Of a DNA stretch of 54,378 nt, positions 9,525-17,815 are shown in pieces. This DNA is from Desulfosarcina sp. OttesenSCG-928-A07 (lineage in GTDB: Bacteria > Desulfobacterota > Desulfobacteria > Desulfobacterales > Desulfosarcinaceae). Each line of letters starts with the position of its first letter. Position 1 is the stretch's first letter. The position numbers were made by a program, and so were the translations under genes. The notes below the pieces were generated by a model, which worked only from the letters and a program-made list of their open reading frames with translations, did not search any database and was not told the DNA's origin. The stretch is taken from assembly GCA_030267325.1 (NCBI GenBank), contig JAJDJS010000017.1, forward strand, positions 1 through 54,378, given 5' to 3'.

Positions 9525-10898
9525 TCAGGCTTCAATCACAGATGGCGCCATGTTTTCGAACCGGGTGTAGGCACCCATGAACGTCAGCGTGGCAACACCC
9601 GTAGGGCCGTTTCGCTGTTTGGCCAGAATGATTTCAGCGGTTCCCCGGTGGGGGTTGTTTTCATCCCGGTTGTACACTTCATCCCGGTAAATAAAGGCCA
9701 CAAGGTCCGCATCCTGTTCCAGGGCGCCGGATTCCCGAAGGTCGGACAGCTGCGGCCGCTTGTCGCTGCGCTCTTCCAGCTTCCGGTTGAGCTGGGACAG
9801 GGCGATGACCGGAATATTCAGTTCTTTGGCCAGAATTTTAAGGGATCTGGAGATTTCCGAAATTTCAAGGTCCCGGCGTTCGCTGTCCACGCTTCCCCGC
9901 ATCAATTGAAGATAGTCGATAATGACCATGCCCAGTCCCTTGTCCATTTTCATGCGCATGGACTTTGTGCGGATGGACATGGTGGAGATATCCGGAGAAT
10001 CATCAATAAAAATAGGGGCCTCGGTTAATGTTCCGGCTGCCTCGGTAATCCGGCTCCAGTCTTCCTGATTTAAAAATCCGCTGCGAATCCGTGAGGCATC
10101 TACCCGGGCCTCGGCGCAGAGCATGCGCATGGAAAGTTGTTCCTTGGACATCTCAAGGGAGAAAATCGCAACCGGCATACCGGACTCAATGGCGGCGTTT
10201 CTGGCAATATTCAGGGCAAAGGCGGTTTTTCCCATGGCCGGTCGTCCGGCAATGATGATGAAATCCGAGTTCTGCATGCCGGCAGTCAGGGTATCCAGCC
10301 TTGAAAATCCGGTAGGAATCCCCGTGATCAGGGTTCGATTGCCTTGGCGTTCCTCAAGCTGATCAATATTGGTTTCAATGATCTTGCTGAGGGGAGAAAA
10401 CGCGGGCCGGTTTTTTCCCTGGGAAACTTCAAACACAGCGCTCTGGGCAAATTCAATCACCCCGTCCACATCCCCGGTATCTTCAAAACAGCGGGTGGCA
10501 ATGGCGTTTGAATGAAGAATCAGGCGCCTTAAAATGGCTTTTTCATGGATGATGCGGGCATAGTGGCGGGTATTGACCGCCACGGGAATCACATCCACCA
10601 GGGTTGACAAATAGGCGGCCCCGCCGACTTTTTCCAGTTGGTCCCGTTCCCGCAGGATATTGGCCAGCGTTACCAGATCAACGGGCTCGCTTTTGGCATA
10701 CAGCGCCTCCACAGCGGAAAAAATCATCTGGTGGGCGCCTTTGTAAAAATCATCGGCAGAAAGAATGTCAAGGACATCAATCAGGGTGGTGTTATCCAGA
10801 AGGATGGCGCTTAAAATCGATTCTTCCGCTTCAATGCGCTGGGGCGGGAGTTTTCCGGGGAGGGAACCGGTCGCAGTGGCCAAAGGTTGGGTGGGCAT
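9525..10898 (-). CDS. dnaB: Replicative DNA helicase
   Basis: DnaB is the hexameric helicase that unwinds DNA at the fork and recruits primase. The 457-residue protein has the N-terminal DnaB domain (PPQRIEAEESILSAIL, 18-33) and the RecA-like C-terminal domain with Walker A AGRPAMGKTAF (217-227), FSLEMSKEQL and DYLQLM. No intein or insertion is seen. It follows rplI (gap 87 bases, with a hairpin) in the order rpsF-rpsR-DUF2232-rplI-dnaB that is common in bacteria. The start at 10898 has only a weak ribosome-binding site. Confidence 0.97.
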   Translation of the reverse strand: MPTQPLATATGSLPGKLPPQRIEAEESILSAILLDNTTLIDVLDILSADDFYKGAHQMIFSAVEALYAKSEPVDLVTLANILRERDQLEKVGGAAYLSTLVDVIPVAVNTRHYARIIHEKAILRRLILHSNAIATRCFEDTGDVDGVIEFAQSAVFEVSQGKNRPAFSPLSKIIETNIDQLEERQGNRTLITGIPTGFSRLDTLTAGMQNSDFIIIAGRPAMGKTAFALNIARNAAIESGMPVAIFSLEMSKEQLSMRMLCAEARVDASRIRSGFLNQEDWSRITEAAGTLTEAPIFIDDSPDISTMSIRTKSMRMKMDKGLGMVIIDYLQLMRGSVDSERRDLEISEISRSLKILAKELNIPVIALSQLNRKLEERSDKRPQLSDLRESGALEQDADLVAFIYRDEVYNRDENNPHRGTAEIILAKQRNGPTGVATLTFMGAYTRFENMAPSVIEA

Positions 10899-10933
10899 GG
10901 GACATCATCGTATGAATTGGTAAAGTGGACCAC

Positions 10934-10967
10934 CTGTGCGGTTCGGCGCAGATACCGGCCCGCACAG
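10934..10967 (-). promoter_or_regulatory. Inverted repeat between rplI and dnaB
   Basis: CTGTGCGG and CCGCACAG form an 8-base stem around an 18-base loop that can itself pair partly. An outer pair (TCATACG upstream, CGTATGA downstream) could extend the structure. It lies in the 5' region of dnaB transcripts that read through from rplI. There is no T tract, so it may be an mRNA-processing or attenuating structure rather than a terminator. Confidence 0.3.
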
Positions 10968-10985
10968 AGTGATCATACGGTTTGA

Positions 10986-11435
10986 TCAGGCCTCTTCCGG
11001 TACCACATGAACGGTGATTTCCGGATTGATCCCCTGGTAAATCCGAATCGGGACTTTGAAGGTGCCCAGTGTTTTGATGGGCTCAGAAAGCAGAATCATC
11101 CGTCTTTCCACTTCCACCGACTCTTTTTGAAGGGCATCAAAAATATCCCGCGCAGTGACAGAACCGTAAATTCGGTCTGCCTCGTGGATTTTGGAGGCAA
11201 TGGTAATGGCCACCATTTCAAGACGGCCGGCCATTTCCTGGGCAAATTCCCTTTCCTTGGCAATCTGCAGCTCAAACTTGGCTTTTTCCTGTTCCATCCG
11301 TTTCCGGTATTCGGGGGTCGCAGGAACGGCTTTTCCCTGTGGAAACAGATAATTCCGGGCATATCCAGGGGCCACGGTCACTTCGCTGCCGATAATGCCC
11401 AAGGAGCTGATGGTTTCCTTTAAAATTACTTTCAT
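10986..11435 (-). CDS. rplI: 50S ribosomal protein L9
   Basis: L9 binds 23S rRNA near the L1 stalk and affects translational fidelity. The 149-residue protein has the usual length and begins MKVILKETISSLG, with the N-terminal RNA-binding motif (VAPGYARNYLFPQGKA), a long charged connecting helix and the C-terminal domain. I start it at 11435, not at the upstream ATG, because GGAGGA lies just ahead and the preceding residues are unlike L9. It is cotranscribed with rpsF, rpsR and the DUF2232 gene upstream and probably dnaB downstream. Confidence 0.97.
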   Translation of the reverse strand: MKVILKETISSLGIIGSEVTVAPGYARNYLFPQGKAVPATPEYRKRMEQEKAKFELQIAKEREFAQEMAGRLEMVAITIASKIHEADRIYGSVTARDIFDALQKESVEVERRMILLSEPIKTLGTFKVPIRIYQGINPEITVHVVPEEA

Positions 11436-11500
11436 GGGTATCCTCCAGAAAGGATCGGCCAAACCGGTGAGCCCGGTAAGGCGCAATCCGGCAAATCCGG

Positions 11501-12520
11501 TCAGACAGAATCTCTGTCTGACGGATCAGGTTCGCGTCGGTTTGGAGAGAGTTTTCGAAAATCAATCCATACGTCAAAAAATCCGATACTGACAACGATC
11601 AGCACAAGGATCTGCTGAAAGGCGATCAAACTGTAAACCAGCACCCGAACAGCGCGCGACAGTTTGTTTTTTTCTAAAAAAAACGAAACAATGGCGATTC
11701 CCTGCATAAAATAAATCACCATCATCACCAAAAGGCCACTGATGCCCAGCAGCCGGAAACCGGTTGATGACATCAAGACCAGGATGGCGATGCTGGCAAT
11801 CATGCCCCACACCAGTCCCTCGGGTGCCCGCCAGCGGTTGAGACGGCCGTAATCGGGAAAGGTCAGCCCAGACCGCGTCACAAGGGACCGTCCGGCAATC
11901 AGGTTGATCCAGGCCACAAACAGGATGGACGCGGTGGCCATGGACGGCAGCAGCCGCACCATCACATACTGAATCCGGTCAAGGGACCCGGAAATGGCGT
12001 CAATGGTTTCCTGGGGCATCTCGAAGCTTTTGTACAGGGCAAGGGAGAGCTCCAGGCTGGTTTTGACATGGTCTGAAATCAATTCCACAATGCCTTTGTG
12101 GGCAATCACACTGTACATCAGCAAAATGCCCACGCCGATACCGATAACCCCGGCGCAGGCAGCCACCACCACCATTTCCACGGGCAGTGATTTTTCAATC
12201 ATTTCACCCAGAAAAAATCCCAGGGCAATGAAAGCGGAGAAAAAAAACAGGTCTGTGGTCGGTCCACCTGAAATAAGCCCAATCATGGCCATGACCACCA
12301 CGGGAATAAAAATACTGTGATGTCTGCCCAGCTTGATCCGATAGAACAAGATGGGCAGTGGAATAAAAATGGAAAATACCAGTCCCATCACCGGCATGAT
12401 CGCCCAGAGCCCGAAAATACCAAGGGTTGCCACAACACCGGTCGCAATATCCTTTGATACGTTGCTTTGAAGGGGTGATGGCATGGCGGTCATCCTGTCA
12501 TTGGGCTTTCCGGGTATCAC
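11501..12520 (-). CDS. DUF2232 (YybS-like) membrane protein
   Basis: An integral membrane protein of 339 residues with about eight hydrophobic segments (for example ATGVVATLGIFGLWAIMPVM near residue 30 and VVVAACAGVIGIGVGILLMY in the middle). The order rpsR-YybS/DUF2232-rplI is seen in many bacteria, and this position supports the assignment. The role is unknown; a link to envelope or sporulation-related processes has been proposed in Firmicutes. The start is probably the GTG at 12520, which follows AAGGGG at a good distance; ATG codons at 12493 and 12484 are alternatives. Confidence 0.85.
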   Translation of the reverse strand: MIPGKPNDRMTAMPSPLQSNVSKDIATGVVATLGIFGLWAIMPVMGLVFSIFIPLPILFYRIKLGRHHSIFIPVVVMAMIGLISGGPTTDLFFFSAFIALGFFLGEMIEKSLPVEMVVVAACAGVIGIGVGILLMYSVIAHKGIVELISDHVKTSLELSLALYKSFEMPQETIDAISGSLDRIQYVMVRLLPSMATASILFVAWINLIAGRSLVTRSGLTFPDYGRLNRWRAPEGLVWGMIASIAILVLMSSTGFRLLGISGLLVMMVIYFMQGIAIVSFFLEKNKLSRAVRVLVYSLIAFQQILVLIVVSIGFFDVWIDFRKLSPNRREPDPSDRDSV

Positions 12521-12575
12521 AGAGCCATCCCCTTACAAACCCTTTGATTTTTGTCCGTTCACGGAAAAAGACCGA

Positions 12576-12839
12576 TCAGGGCTCAAAACTTCCCACATAG
12601 GGCAAAAGGGCGATGGTGCGCGCCCGTTTGATGGCATGGGTCAGTGTCCGTTGATGTTTGGCGCAGGCTCCGGAAATTCGACGAGGAATGATTTTTCCCC
12701 GCTCGGTCGTAAAATATTTGAGTGATTTTGGGTCTTTGTAATCAATCACAAGACTCTGATCCGCACAGAAGCGACAGACTTTGCGACGATGAAAAACTCT
12801 TTTTTTCTTTCTTCTGGGACGGGGTTTTGAAATGGCCAT
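12576..12839 (-). CDS. rpsR: 30S ribosomal protein S18
   Basis: S18 pairs with S6 on the 30S platform. The 87-residue protein has a basic N-terminus ([14 protein letters not shown]), [29 protein letters not shown] and SGACAKHQR. The C-x2-C pair with a later C-x2-H marks the zinc-binding form of S18. It lies four bases downstream of rpsF; there is no ssb gene between them, unlike many bacteria. Confidence 0.97.
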   Translation of the reverse strand: MAISKPRPRRKKKRVFHRRKVCRFCADQSLVIDYKDPKSLKYFTTERGKIIPRRISGACAKHQRTLTHAIKRARTIALLPYVGSFEP

Positions 12840-12842
12840 GGA

Positions 12843-13286
12843 TCATTCCTCCTCATCATCATCCGCATCCGTGGATGCGTCGTCGTCATCATCATCGTCA
12901 TCATCGATTTCACGGGGTCCGGCTTGCATGGCCTGGGCTTTTTTTGCCGCCTTTTCTGCAAGTTCCGCAAGTTCCGCCCTCACCGCATCGGGTGTGGTGT
13001 TGTCCGCAAGCAAAACCGTCATGAATTTGAGCACCCGATCATCAATTTTGAAAAACCGCTCAATTTCCCGGACCAGTTCTCCGTCACCGCAAAAATCAAA
13101 CCGGACATAATGTCCCCGGTTTTTTTTCTTGATGTCATAGGCCAGTTTTCGCGTTCCCCAGTCATCTTGTTCGATCAATTCACCCTTGAACTGGGGAATC
13201 AGATCGTTGATCCGGTCAAAAAAAGGCGCTTCCGCCTCTTTTGACAAATCCGGATCCAGGATCACAATGGTTTCATACCGTCGCAT
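12843..13286 (-). CDS. rpsF: 30S ribosomal protein S6 with acidic tail
   Basis: S6 binds S18 and 16S rRNA on the 30S platform. The 147-residue protein begins MRRYETIVILDPDLS (start 13286, GGAGGA ahead; the upstream in-frame ATG at 13322 is rejected). The core covers about 105 residues (LAYDIKKKNRGHYVRFDF, IERFFKIDDRVLKFM). It then runs through an Ala-rich linker into a strongly acidic tail with a run of eight Asp and later DDDEEE. E. coli S6 also has an acidic tail that RimK extends with Glu; here the acid run is mostly gene-encoded Asp. First ribosomal gene of the rpsF-rpsR-DUF2232-rplI run. Confidence 0.97.
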   Translation of the reverse strand: MRRYETIVILDPDLSKEAEAPFFDRINDLIPQFKGELIEQDDWGTRKLAYDIKKKNRGHYVRFDFCGDGELVREIERFFKIDDRVLKFMTVLLADNTTPDAVRAELAELAEKAAKKAQAMQAGPREIDDDDDDDDDASTDADDDEEE

Positions 13287-13441
13287 AAATCCTCCTTTTG
13301 GCTTGTCAGCCCCGGCACCCATGCCGGAGCAAGGATGTAAAATCCCCCCATGGGGGACAAAAAATCAGATTTGATAGCACCAATTCTGAGAAATTGTCAA
13401 GGATGTTGTTTTTACAGAACAAGGCCGCGGAAACGGCTTCG

Positions 13442-14347
13442 TCATCCCCGCGGATGATATTTTTGGTGGGCTTCCAGAAGCTGGCGATGGGCCACATGGG
13501 TGTAGATCTGGGTGGTGGAGATGTCTTCATGGCCCAGCATCATCTGAACTGCTCGAAGATCAGCCCCACCTTCCAGCAAATGGGTGGCAAAGGCATGGCG
13601 GAGACTGTGGGGCGTGAGTTTTTGGGTAATGCCGCAGGCTGCCGCATATCGGTTTAAAAGCGCCCAAAACCCCTGACGGGTCATGGCCCTTCCCCGACGG
13701 GTGACAAAAAGATCCGCAGAAGAGCGGCCCTTGAGTAAAAGGGGTCTGGAACGATCAAGGTATTCCCGGACAGACGAAATGGCCTTCTGACCCAGGGGCA
13801 CCACCCGCTCCTTGGCGCCTTTGCCGAATACCCGGACAAATCCGCCCTCCAGATTGACGCTTGTCAAGGGGAGTCCCACCAGCTCCGAAACCCGCAGTCC
13901 AGAACCATAAAGGATTTCCAGCATGGCCGCATCCCGGATGCCTTCGGATTTTTTCCGGTCCGGCGCGTCCATGAGGGCTTCCACATGGGCAATCGTCAGT
14001 ACTTCCGGAAGGTAAAGGCCGGTCTTGGGAAGATTGATGTGGTCGGCAGGATTCTGGGAAATAACCTTTTCCAGCGTCAGGTATTTGAAAAATCCCCGTA
14101 AAGTGACCAGATGCCGTGCCCTGGAACGGGCCCTAAGGCCTTTTTCCTGAAGCGAAATAAGATAGGTAAGCACAAGGGCCGTATCGATAGCTGTAACGGA
14201 AAGCCGGTTTTGGGCTTTCAAAAACCGGCCGAAACTTTCAAGATCTGCGCTGTAGGCGGAAAGGGTGTCTTTGCTGAGTCCTTTTTCAAGGGTCAGAAAC
14301 AAGATGTAAGACTCCACCCAGGAAAAAAAATCGTCACGACGTTCCAT
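13442..14347 (-). CDS. xerD: Tyrosine recombinase XerD-type
   Basis: XerC/XerD recombinases resolve chromosome dimers at dif during division. The 301-residue protein has the N-terminal SAM-like DNA-binding domain (FLTLEKGLSKDTLSAYSADL) and all catalytic residues: Arg in GSGLRVSEL, Lys in GKGAKER, HSLRH, HEDISTTQ and the Tyr in IYTHV. Length and the C-terminus (HRQLLEAHQKYHPRG) fit XerD better than XerC or phage integrases. It lies four bases after the peptidase gene on the same strand, so they are probably one transcript. No dif site was recognised in the window. Confidence 0.93.
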   Translation of the reverse strand: MERRDDFFSWVESYILFLTLEKGLSKDTLSAYSADLESFGRFLKAQNRLSVTAIDTALVLTYLISLQEKGLRARSRARHLVTLRGFFKYLTLEKVISQNPADHINLPKTGLYLPEVLTIAHVEALMDAPDRKKSEGIRDAAMLEILYGSGLRVSELVGLPLTSVNLEGGFVRVFGKGAKERVVPLGQKAISSVREYLDRSRPLLLKGRSSADLFVTRRGRAMTRQGFWALLNRYAAACGITQKLTPHSLRHAFATHLLEGGADLRAVQMMLGHEDISTTQIYTHVAHRQLLEAHQKYHPRG

Positions 14348-14351
14348 CTCT

Positions 14352-15473
14352 TTATACCTTTATAACCGGATCAAAGGGGCCTTGATCCGCGTTAAGGATC
14401 TTTGCCCTGTCATCCATGACCAGCACCTGATTTTCCATGCGCACACCCCCCCAGTCCGGAAGATAAATACCCGGTTCCACCGTGACGATCATGCCGGTTT
14501 CCAGGCGTTCATCCCGAACCGGACTGAGCCGCGGAGCTTCGTGAATGGCAAGTCCGGTGCCATGTCCCAGACTGTGGCCGAATGCACCGGCAAATCCCAT
14601 AACGTCAATATGGTCCCGGGCGATCCGGTCAATGGCTGTTCCGCTGACCCCGGCCCGTATGGCACGGATGGCCATGTCGCGAGCCTCAACCACCGTATCA
14701 AAAATCTTCATGAACTGCTTGTCGGGCTTTCCCAGAATCACGGTCCGGCTGGTGTCTGAACAATATCCGGCAACACGGGCGCCCCAGTCAAAAAGAATCG
14801 GCTCGCCGGGCTTGAGCTTACGATCCGTGGGAATAGCATGGGGCAGCGCGCTGTTGGGGCCCGAGGCCACAATCACCGGAAAGGAAAGTCCGTCTGCGCC
14901 GTTTTCCCGCATGGCCTTTTCCAGGTTCCAGGCCACCTGTTTTTCCGTGAGCCCCGGACGAAGATCCGCCAGAACTGACAAAAACGCCTGTTCTGCCACC
15001 CGCAGGGCGGAAACCGTGCGGGCCACCTCATCCATGCTTTTGATACGGCGAAGGGTTTCAACGATGTTTTCGGTCGCGATCAATTCCGTGGGACGGTCAA
15101 GACAAGAAAGGGCGTCTGCATATTGGGCATACTGTTTGTGGGACAGACGGGCGCTTTCAAATCCCAGCCTGTGAATTTCCAACGAAGCCACCATATCGGG
15201 AAGTTCCTGAGCCAGCCCCTGTTTATAGGTAAGAATCTGATATCCAGCTGCCTCGGACTGCGCCTGGACCGTAAACCGGCTGTCCGTGGCCAACACCAGA
15301 TGATCCGGGGTGATGATCAGGGCGCCCGCGGATTCGTCAAAGCCGTTATCTTCACCGGTAAATCCGCTGAGGTAAAACCGATTTTCCTGAATCAATATCA
15401 TGAGGCCGTCCACACCGGATGCGGTCATGGCCGTGCGAACGGCGTGGATACGGTTTTGGATAACACTGTCCAT
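14352..15473 (-). CDS. Xaa-Pro peptidase (M24 family)
   Basis: A dinuclear metal peptidase that cleaves X-Pro bonds, acting on peptides in the cytoplasm. The 373-residue protein has a creatinase-like N-terminal domain (RIHAVRTAMTASGVDGL... FYLSGFTGEDNG) and the pita-bread domain. The metal ligands are visible: two Asp in FDWGARVAGYCSDTSRT, His in FGHSLGHGTG, Glu in TVEPGIYLPDWGG and Glu in RMENQVLV. The start at 15473 is set by AAGGAGAG just upstream; the longer open frame before it is not protein-like. Both PepP and PepQ names are used for such proteins, so I give no symbol. Confidence 0.92.
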   Translation of the reverse strand: MDSVIQNRIHAVRTAMTASGVDGLMILIQENRFYLSGFTGEDNGFDESAGALIITPDHLVLATDSRFTVQAQSEAAGYQILTYKQGLAQELPDMVASLEIHRLGFESARLSHKQYAQYADALSCLDRPTELIATENIVETLRRIKSMDEVARTVSALRVAEQAFLSVLADLRPGLTEKQVAWNLEKAMRENGADGLSFPVIVASGPNSALPHAIPTDRKLKPGEPILFDWGARVAGYCSDTSRTVILGKPDKQFMKIFDTVVEARDMAIRAIRAGVSGTAIDRIARDHIDVMGFAGAFGHSLGHGTGLAIHEAPRLSPVRDERLETGMIVTVEPGIYLPDWGGVRMENQVLVMDDRAKILNADQGPFDPVIKV

Positions 15474-15677
15474 ACCGTCTCTCCTTTGACTTGACGCTAT
15501 TGGCAACAATATGAGATGAAAATATACTGACTTGGGATGATTTTGTTTTTCCGCCCATTGATGCCTTTGTCTTTTAGTATGATCAAAAGGACTTTTCAAG
15601 CAGCGCAAGACAGGTATGTCATCCCTTCCCCGTTGACCGGACGGTTGGCCCGTCCACACACCGTATCGGAGGGCTCT

Positions 15678-16061
15678 ATGGAAATTCGCACTCATCGTGA
15701 GATTGATCGGCTTTTGTGTGGCAATCCACTGAAGGTAGAGGCCGGAATGAGTCAAGTGAAACTGGTGACCACCTCCGAGATGGCCGCTGATGTAAAGGGG
15801 CTGGTGCATGGCGGGTTTATTTTCGGCTCTGCGGATTATGCAGCCATGCTGGCGGTGAATGATCCCAATGTGGTGTTGGGCGCCGCGACCGTAAAATTTC
15901 TTGAGCCGGTGCGCGTCGGTGATACCCTTATCATGGACGCCCAGGTTGAAGAGGTTTCCGGAAGAAAACATCATGTCGGGGTCATCGCCAAAAAAGATGA
16001 AACAACAGTCTTTAAAGGAACCTTTACCTGCTTTGTGCTGGAGAATCCGGCAACTTCCTGA
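15678..16061 (+). CDS. Hotdog-fold thioesterase-like protein
   Basis: A 127-residue single-domain hotdog protein, starting MEIRTHREIDRLL with CGGAGGG upstream. The core has LVHGGFIFGSADYAAMLAV (HGG motif of PaaI/FapR-type hotdog enzymes), ATVKFLEPVRVGDTLI and GTFTCFVLE. Such proteins hydrolyse acyl-CoA or acyl-ACP thioesters; some (FapR) only bind malonyl-CoA. There is no DNA-binding domain here, so hydrolysis is more likely. It is divergent from the peptidase gene and is followed after 34 bases by elbB. Confidence 0.75.
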   Translation: MEIRTHREIDRLLCGNPLKVEAGMSQVKLVTTSEMAADVKGLVHGGFIFGSADYAAMLAVNDPNVVLGAATVKFLEPVRVGDTLIMDAQVEEVSGRKHHVGVIAKKDETTVFKGTFTCFVLENPATS

Positions 16062-16095
16062 TTTTTACGTTTCAATACCCTGAAAGGACATGTGT

Positions 16096-16755
16096 ATGGC
16101 CCCTCATATAGGCGTACTTCTGGCTGGATGTGGTGTGTTTGACGGTTCGGAAATCCACGAAGCGGTGCTGACCCTGCTTTTCCTGGGACAGGCAGGGGCG
16201 TCGGTGACCTGTATGGCGCCGGACATGGACCAGTTGCATGTGATCAACCACCTGACCCAGGTACCGGCTGAAGAAAAACGAAACATATGGGCAGAGTCCG
16301 CCCGGATTGCCAGGGGCGAAATTCAGAATCTGGCCACCGTTCATGCCGATGACATTGACGGGCTGATCATGCCCGGCGGATTCGGCGCAGCCAAAAACCT
16401 CAGCGACTTTGCCGTAAAAGGACCGGACGGAACCGTTCATCCGGAGGTCAAACGCCTGATTACTGAAATGGCGGACCGGAAAAAACCCATCGGCGCCCTT
16501 TGCATTGCGCCGGCAACACTTGTCATGGCGCTTTCTGACCGGACGCCCAAGGTGACCATCGGAAATGACGTGGGAACCGCATCAGCCATTCAAACCCTGG
16601 GCGGCGTGCATCAAAACTGCAAAGTGGATGAAATCTGCGTGGATGAAAAAAACCGGCTTGTCACCACCCCGGCTTATATGCTGGGGCCCGGCATCACGGA
16701 TATTGCCGTGGGGATTGAAAAGCTGGTCAATCGGCTCATCGCTTTCTGTGGATGA
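16096..16755 (+). CDS. elbB: ElbB-type DJ-1/PfpI superfamily glyoxalase-like protein
   Basis: ElbB proteins belong to the DJ-1/PfpI superfamily; E. coli ElbB has weak glyoxalase activity and was linked to isoprenoid synthesis. The 219-residue protein has IGVLLAGCGVFDGSEIHE at the start, the nucleophile-elbow region GALCIAPATL with Cys near residue 135, and MPGGFGAAKNLSDFA. I start at 16096 (MAPHIGV) because AAAGGA is eight bases upstream; the ATG at 16090 is two bases from it. The next gene follows directly. Confidence 0.88.
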   Translation: MAPHIGVLLAGCGVFDGSEIHEAVLTLLFLGQAGASVTCMAPDMDQLHVINHLTQVPAEEKRNIWAESARIARGEIQNLATVHADDIDGLIMPGGFGAAKNLSDFAVKGPDGTVHPEVKRLITEMADRKKPIGALCIAPATLVMALSDRTPKVTIGNDVGTASAIQTLGGVHQNCKVDEICVDEKNRLVTTPAYMLGPGITDIAVGIEKLVNRLIAFCG

Positions 16756-16804
16756 GAAAAAACGCCTGCAAAAACAAAAAAAGCGTTTTCGCCAGCCATC
16801 CGAC

Positions 16805-17671
16805 ATGTTTGGAAACGGCTTTGTGGTATGGGTGGCAACAGCACCGGATGGATACCGGGTATCACTGATGATCGAAAAAATCCTGGCCCGCAAAAATCCC
16901 GGTGCCGGTGCACTGGCACTGGATCTTGCCATCAAACTGGGCATTACCCATGAAGAATGGGGGGCCGGTCCGGCGGGCACTGAAATGAATGCGCCCCATC
17001 CATTAGCCAAAGACAGGGAGAAACGCTCCCTGGAAAAAGCGGTGCGAAAGGCAGATGGCGTTCTGTGTTTTACCGTGTCTGCGCCATTTTCACTGATTGC
17101 TGAAGGAAATCGAAAAATGGCCGAACGGTTCGGGAAACCGTTTCTGGCCATTGATATCACCCAGACCCATGGATTCGGGGCATCCCGCCAAGCTGCCACA
17201 TGGATTGCCGATAACCGGATTCAGGTGCTTTATGTGGATGGTGGCGGATATGATGCGTCTTTTTATGCCACGGTATCGGATATTCTGGAGGCGACCTTTT
17301 TTCTCTCCATGATGGATACACCGGTCTCCCTGCCGGATTCACCGGTTGCGGAAACAGAAAAAAATCCGGTTCCGGAAAGCCCGCCCGAAACCCTTGAAGC
17401 TGCCCTTGATCACCTGGAAGCCGCCCTTTCCCTTAAAGACAAGGCCCACATTGCCAATATGGCGAAAGCCGAACTGGGCAGTCTCCACTTCAGCCTCGGA
17501 ACCTACATCAACAACCGGTTTGGCCTTTATTCTTCCGGCAGCGCCCTTCTGACCGATTGCAAAGACCGTTCCGGCCGGCTGTATCTCAGCCCTGAGGAGG
17601 CGGCTGCCGTGATCATCCGCTTTTTGTGGGAGCGATTTAAAGAAACATACCGCGTCCGGCTTGTTCGTTAA
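16805..17671 (+). CDS. Molybdenum-carrier/YpsA-like domain fused to DUF6794-like domain
   Basis: A 288-residue protein of two parts. Residues about 25-165 look like the putative molybdenum-carrier (cpYpsA-like Rossmann) family: ALALDLAIKLGITHEEWG, then KADGVLCFTVSAPFSL, KPFLAIDIT and a nucleotide-pocket-like order. The usual SGGQTGVDRAALD motif is degraded to ARKNPGAGALALD, so ligand binding may be lost or changed. A Pro- and Glu-rich linker (about 180-210) joins a C-terminal domain with LHFSLGTYINNRFGLY, YLSPEEAAAVIIRFLWERF, which resembles DUF6794. The start is uncertain: ATG 16805 or GTG 16748, which would overlap elbB by eight bases. Function unknown. Confidence 0.6.
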   Translation: MFGNGFVVWVATAPDGYRVSLMIEKILARKNPGAGALALDLAIKLGITHEEWGAGPAGTEMNAPHPLAKDREKRSLEKAVRKADGVLCFTVSAPFSLIAEGNRKMAERFGKPFLAIDITQTHGFGASRQAATWIADNRIQVLYVDGGGYDASFYATVSDILEATFFLSMMDTPVSLPDSPVAETEKNPVPESPPETLEAALDHLEAALSLKDKAHIANMAKAELGSLHFSLGTYINNRFGLYSSGSALLTDCKDRSGRLYLSPEEAAAVIIRFLWERFKETYRVRLVR

Positions 17672-17685
17672 CATTTTTCACTTCA

Positions 17686-17806
17686 TTAGATCGTGTCACC
17701 TTAAGAAACATAACGATTTGAATTGATTACATCCAACAAGATCCCGTGGTTTTTACTGATTCTCAATGATTTTAAAATGTTACAAACTCGATACGACACT
17801 ATATAA
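17686..17806 (+). repeat. MITE-like repeat, copy 3
   Basis: A 121-base element from TTAGATCGTGTCACCTTAAG to CTCGATACGACACTATATAA, whose ends read as imperfect inverted repeats. The inner inverted block TAACGATTTGAATTGATTA pairs with the right-hand block around TTTTAAAATGTTACAAACTC less perfectly. It sits in the gap between the DUF6794-like gene and the Nudix gene and ends ten bases before the Nudix start codon, so it forms that gene's 5' region. Confidence 0.85.
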
Positions 17807-17815
17807 AACGTTGCC

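Noticed and set aside
8110..9570. A 486-codon plus-strand open frame opposite hflX
   Set aside because: It is the antisense frame of a well-supported GTPase gene and has no protein-like features.
12841..12910. CATCATC-type repeats as a possible tandem repeat or CRISPR-like array
   Set aside because: They are the codons of the acidic tail of rpsF; there are no spacers.
14352..15974. Extending the Xaa-Pro peptidase to 540 residues
   Set aside because: The extra 167 residues run through the divergent hotdog gene region; AAGGAGAG and family homology place the start at 15473.
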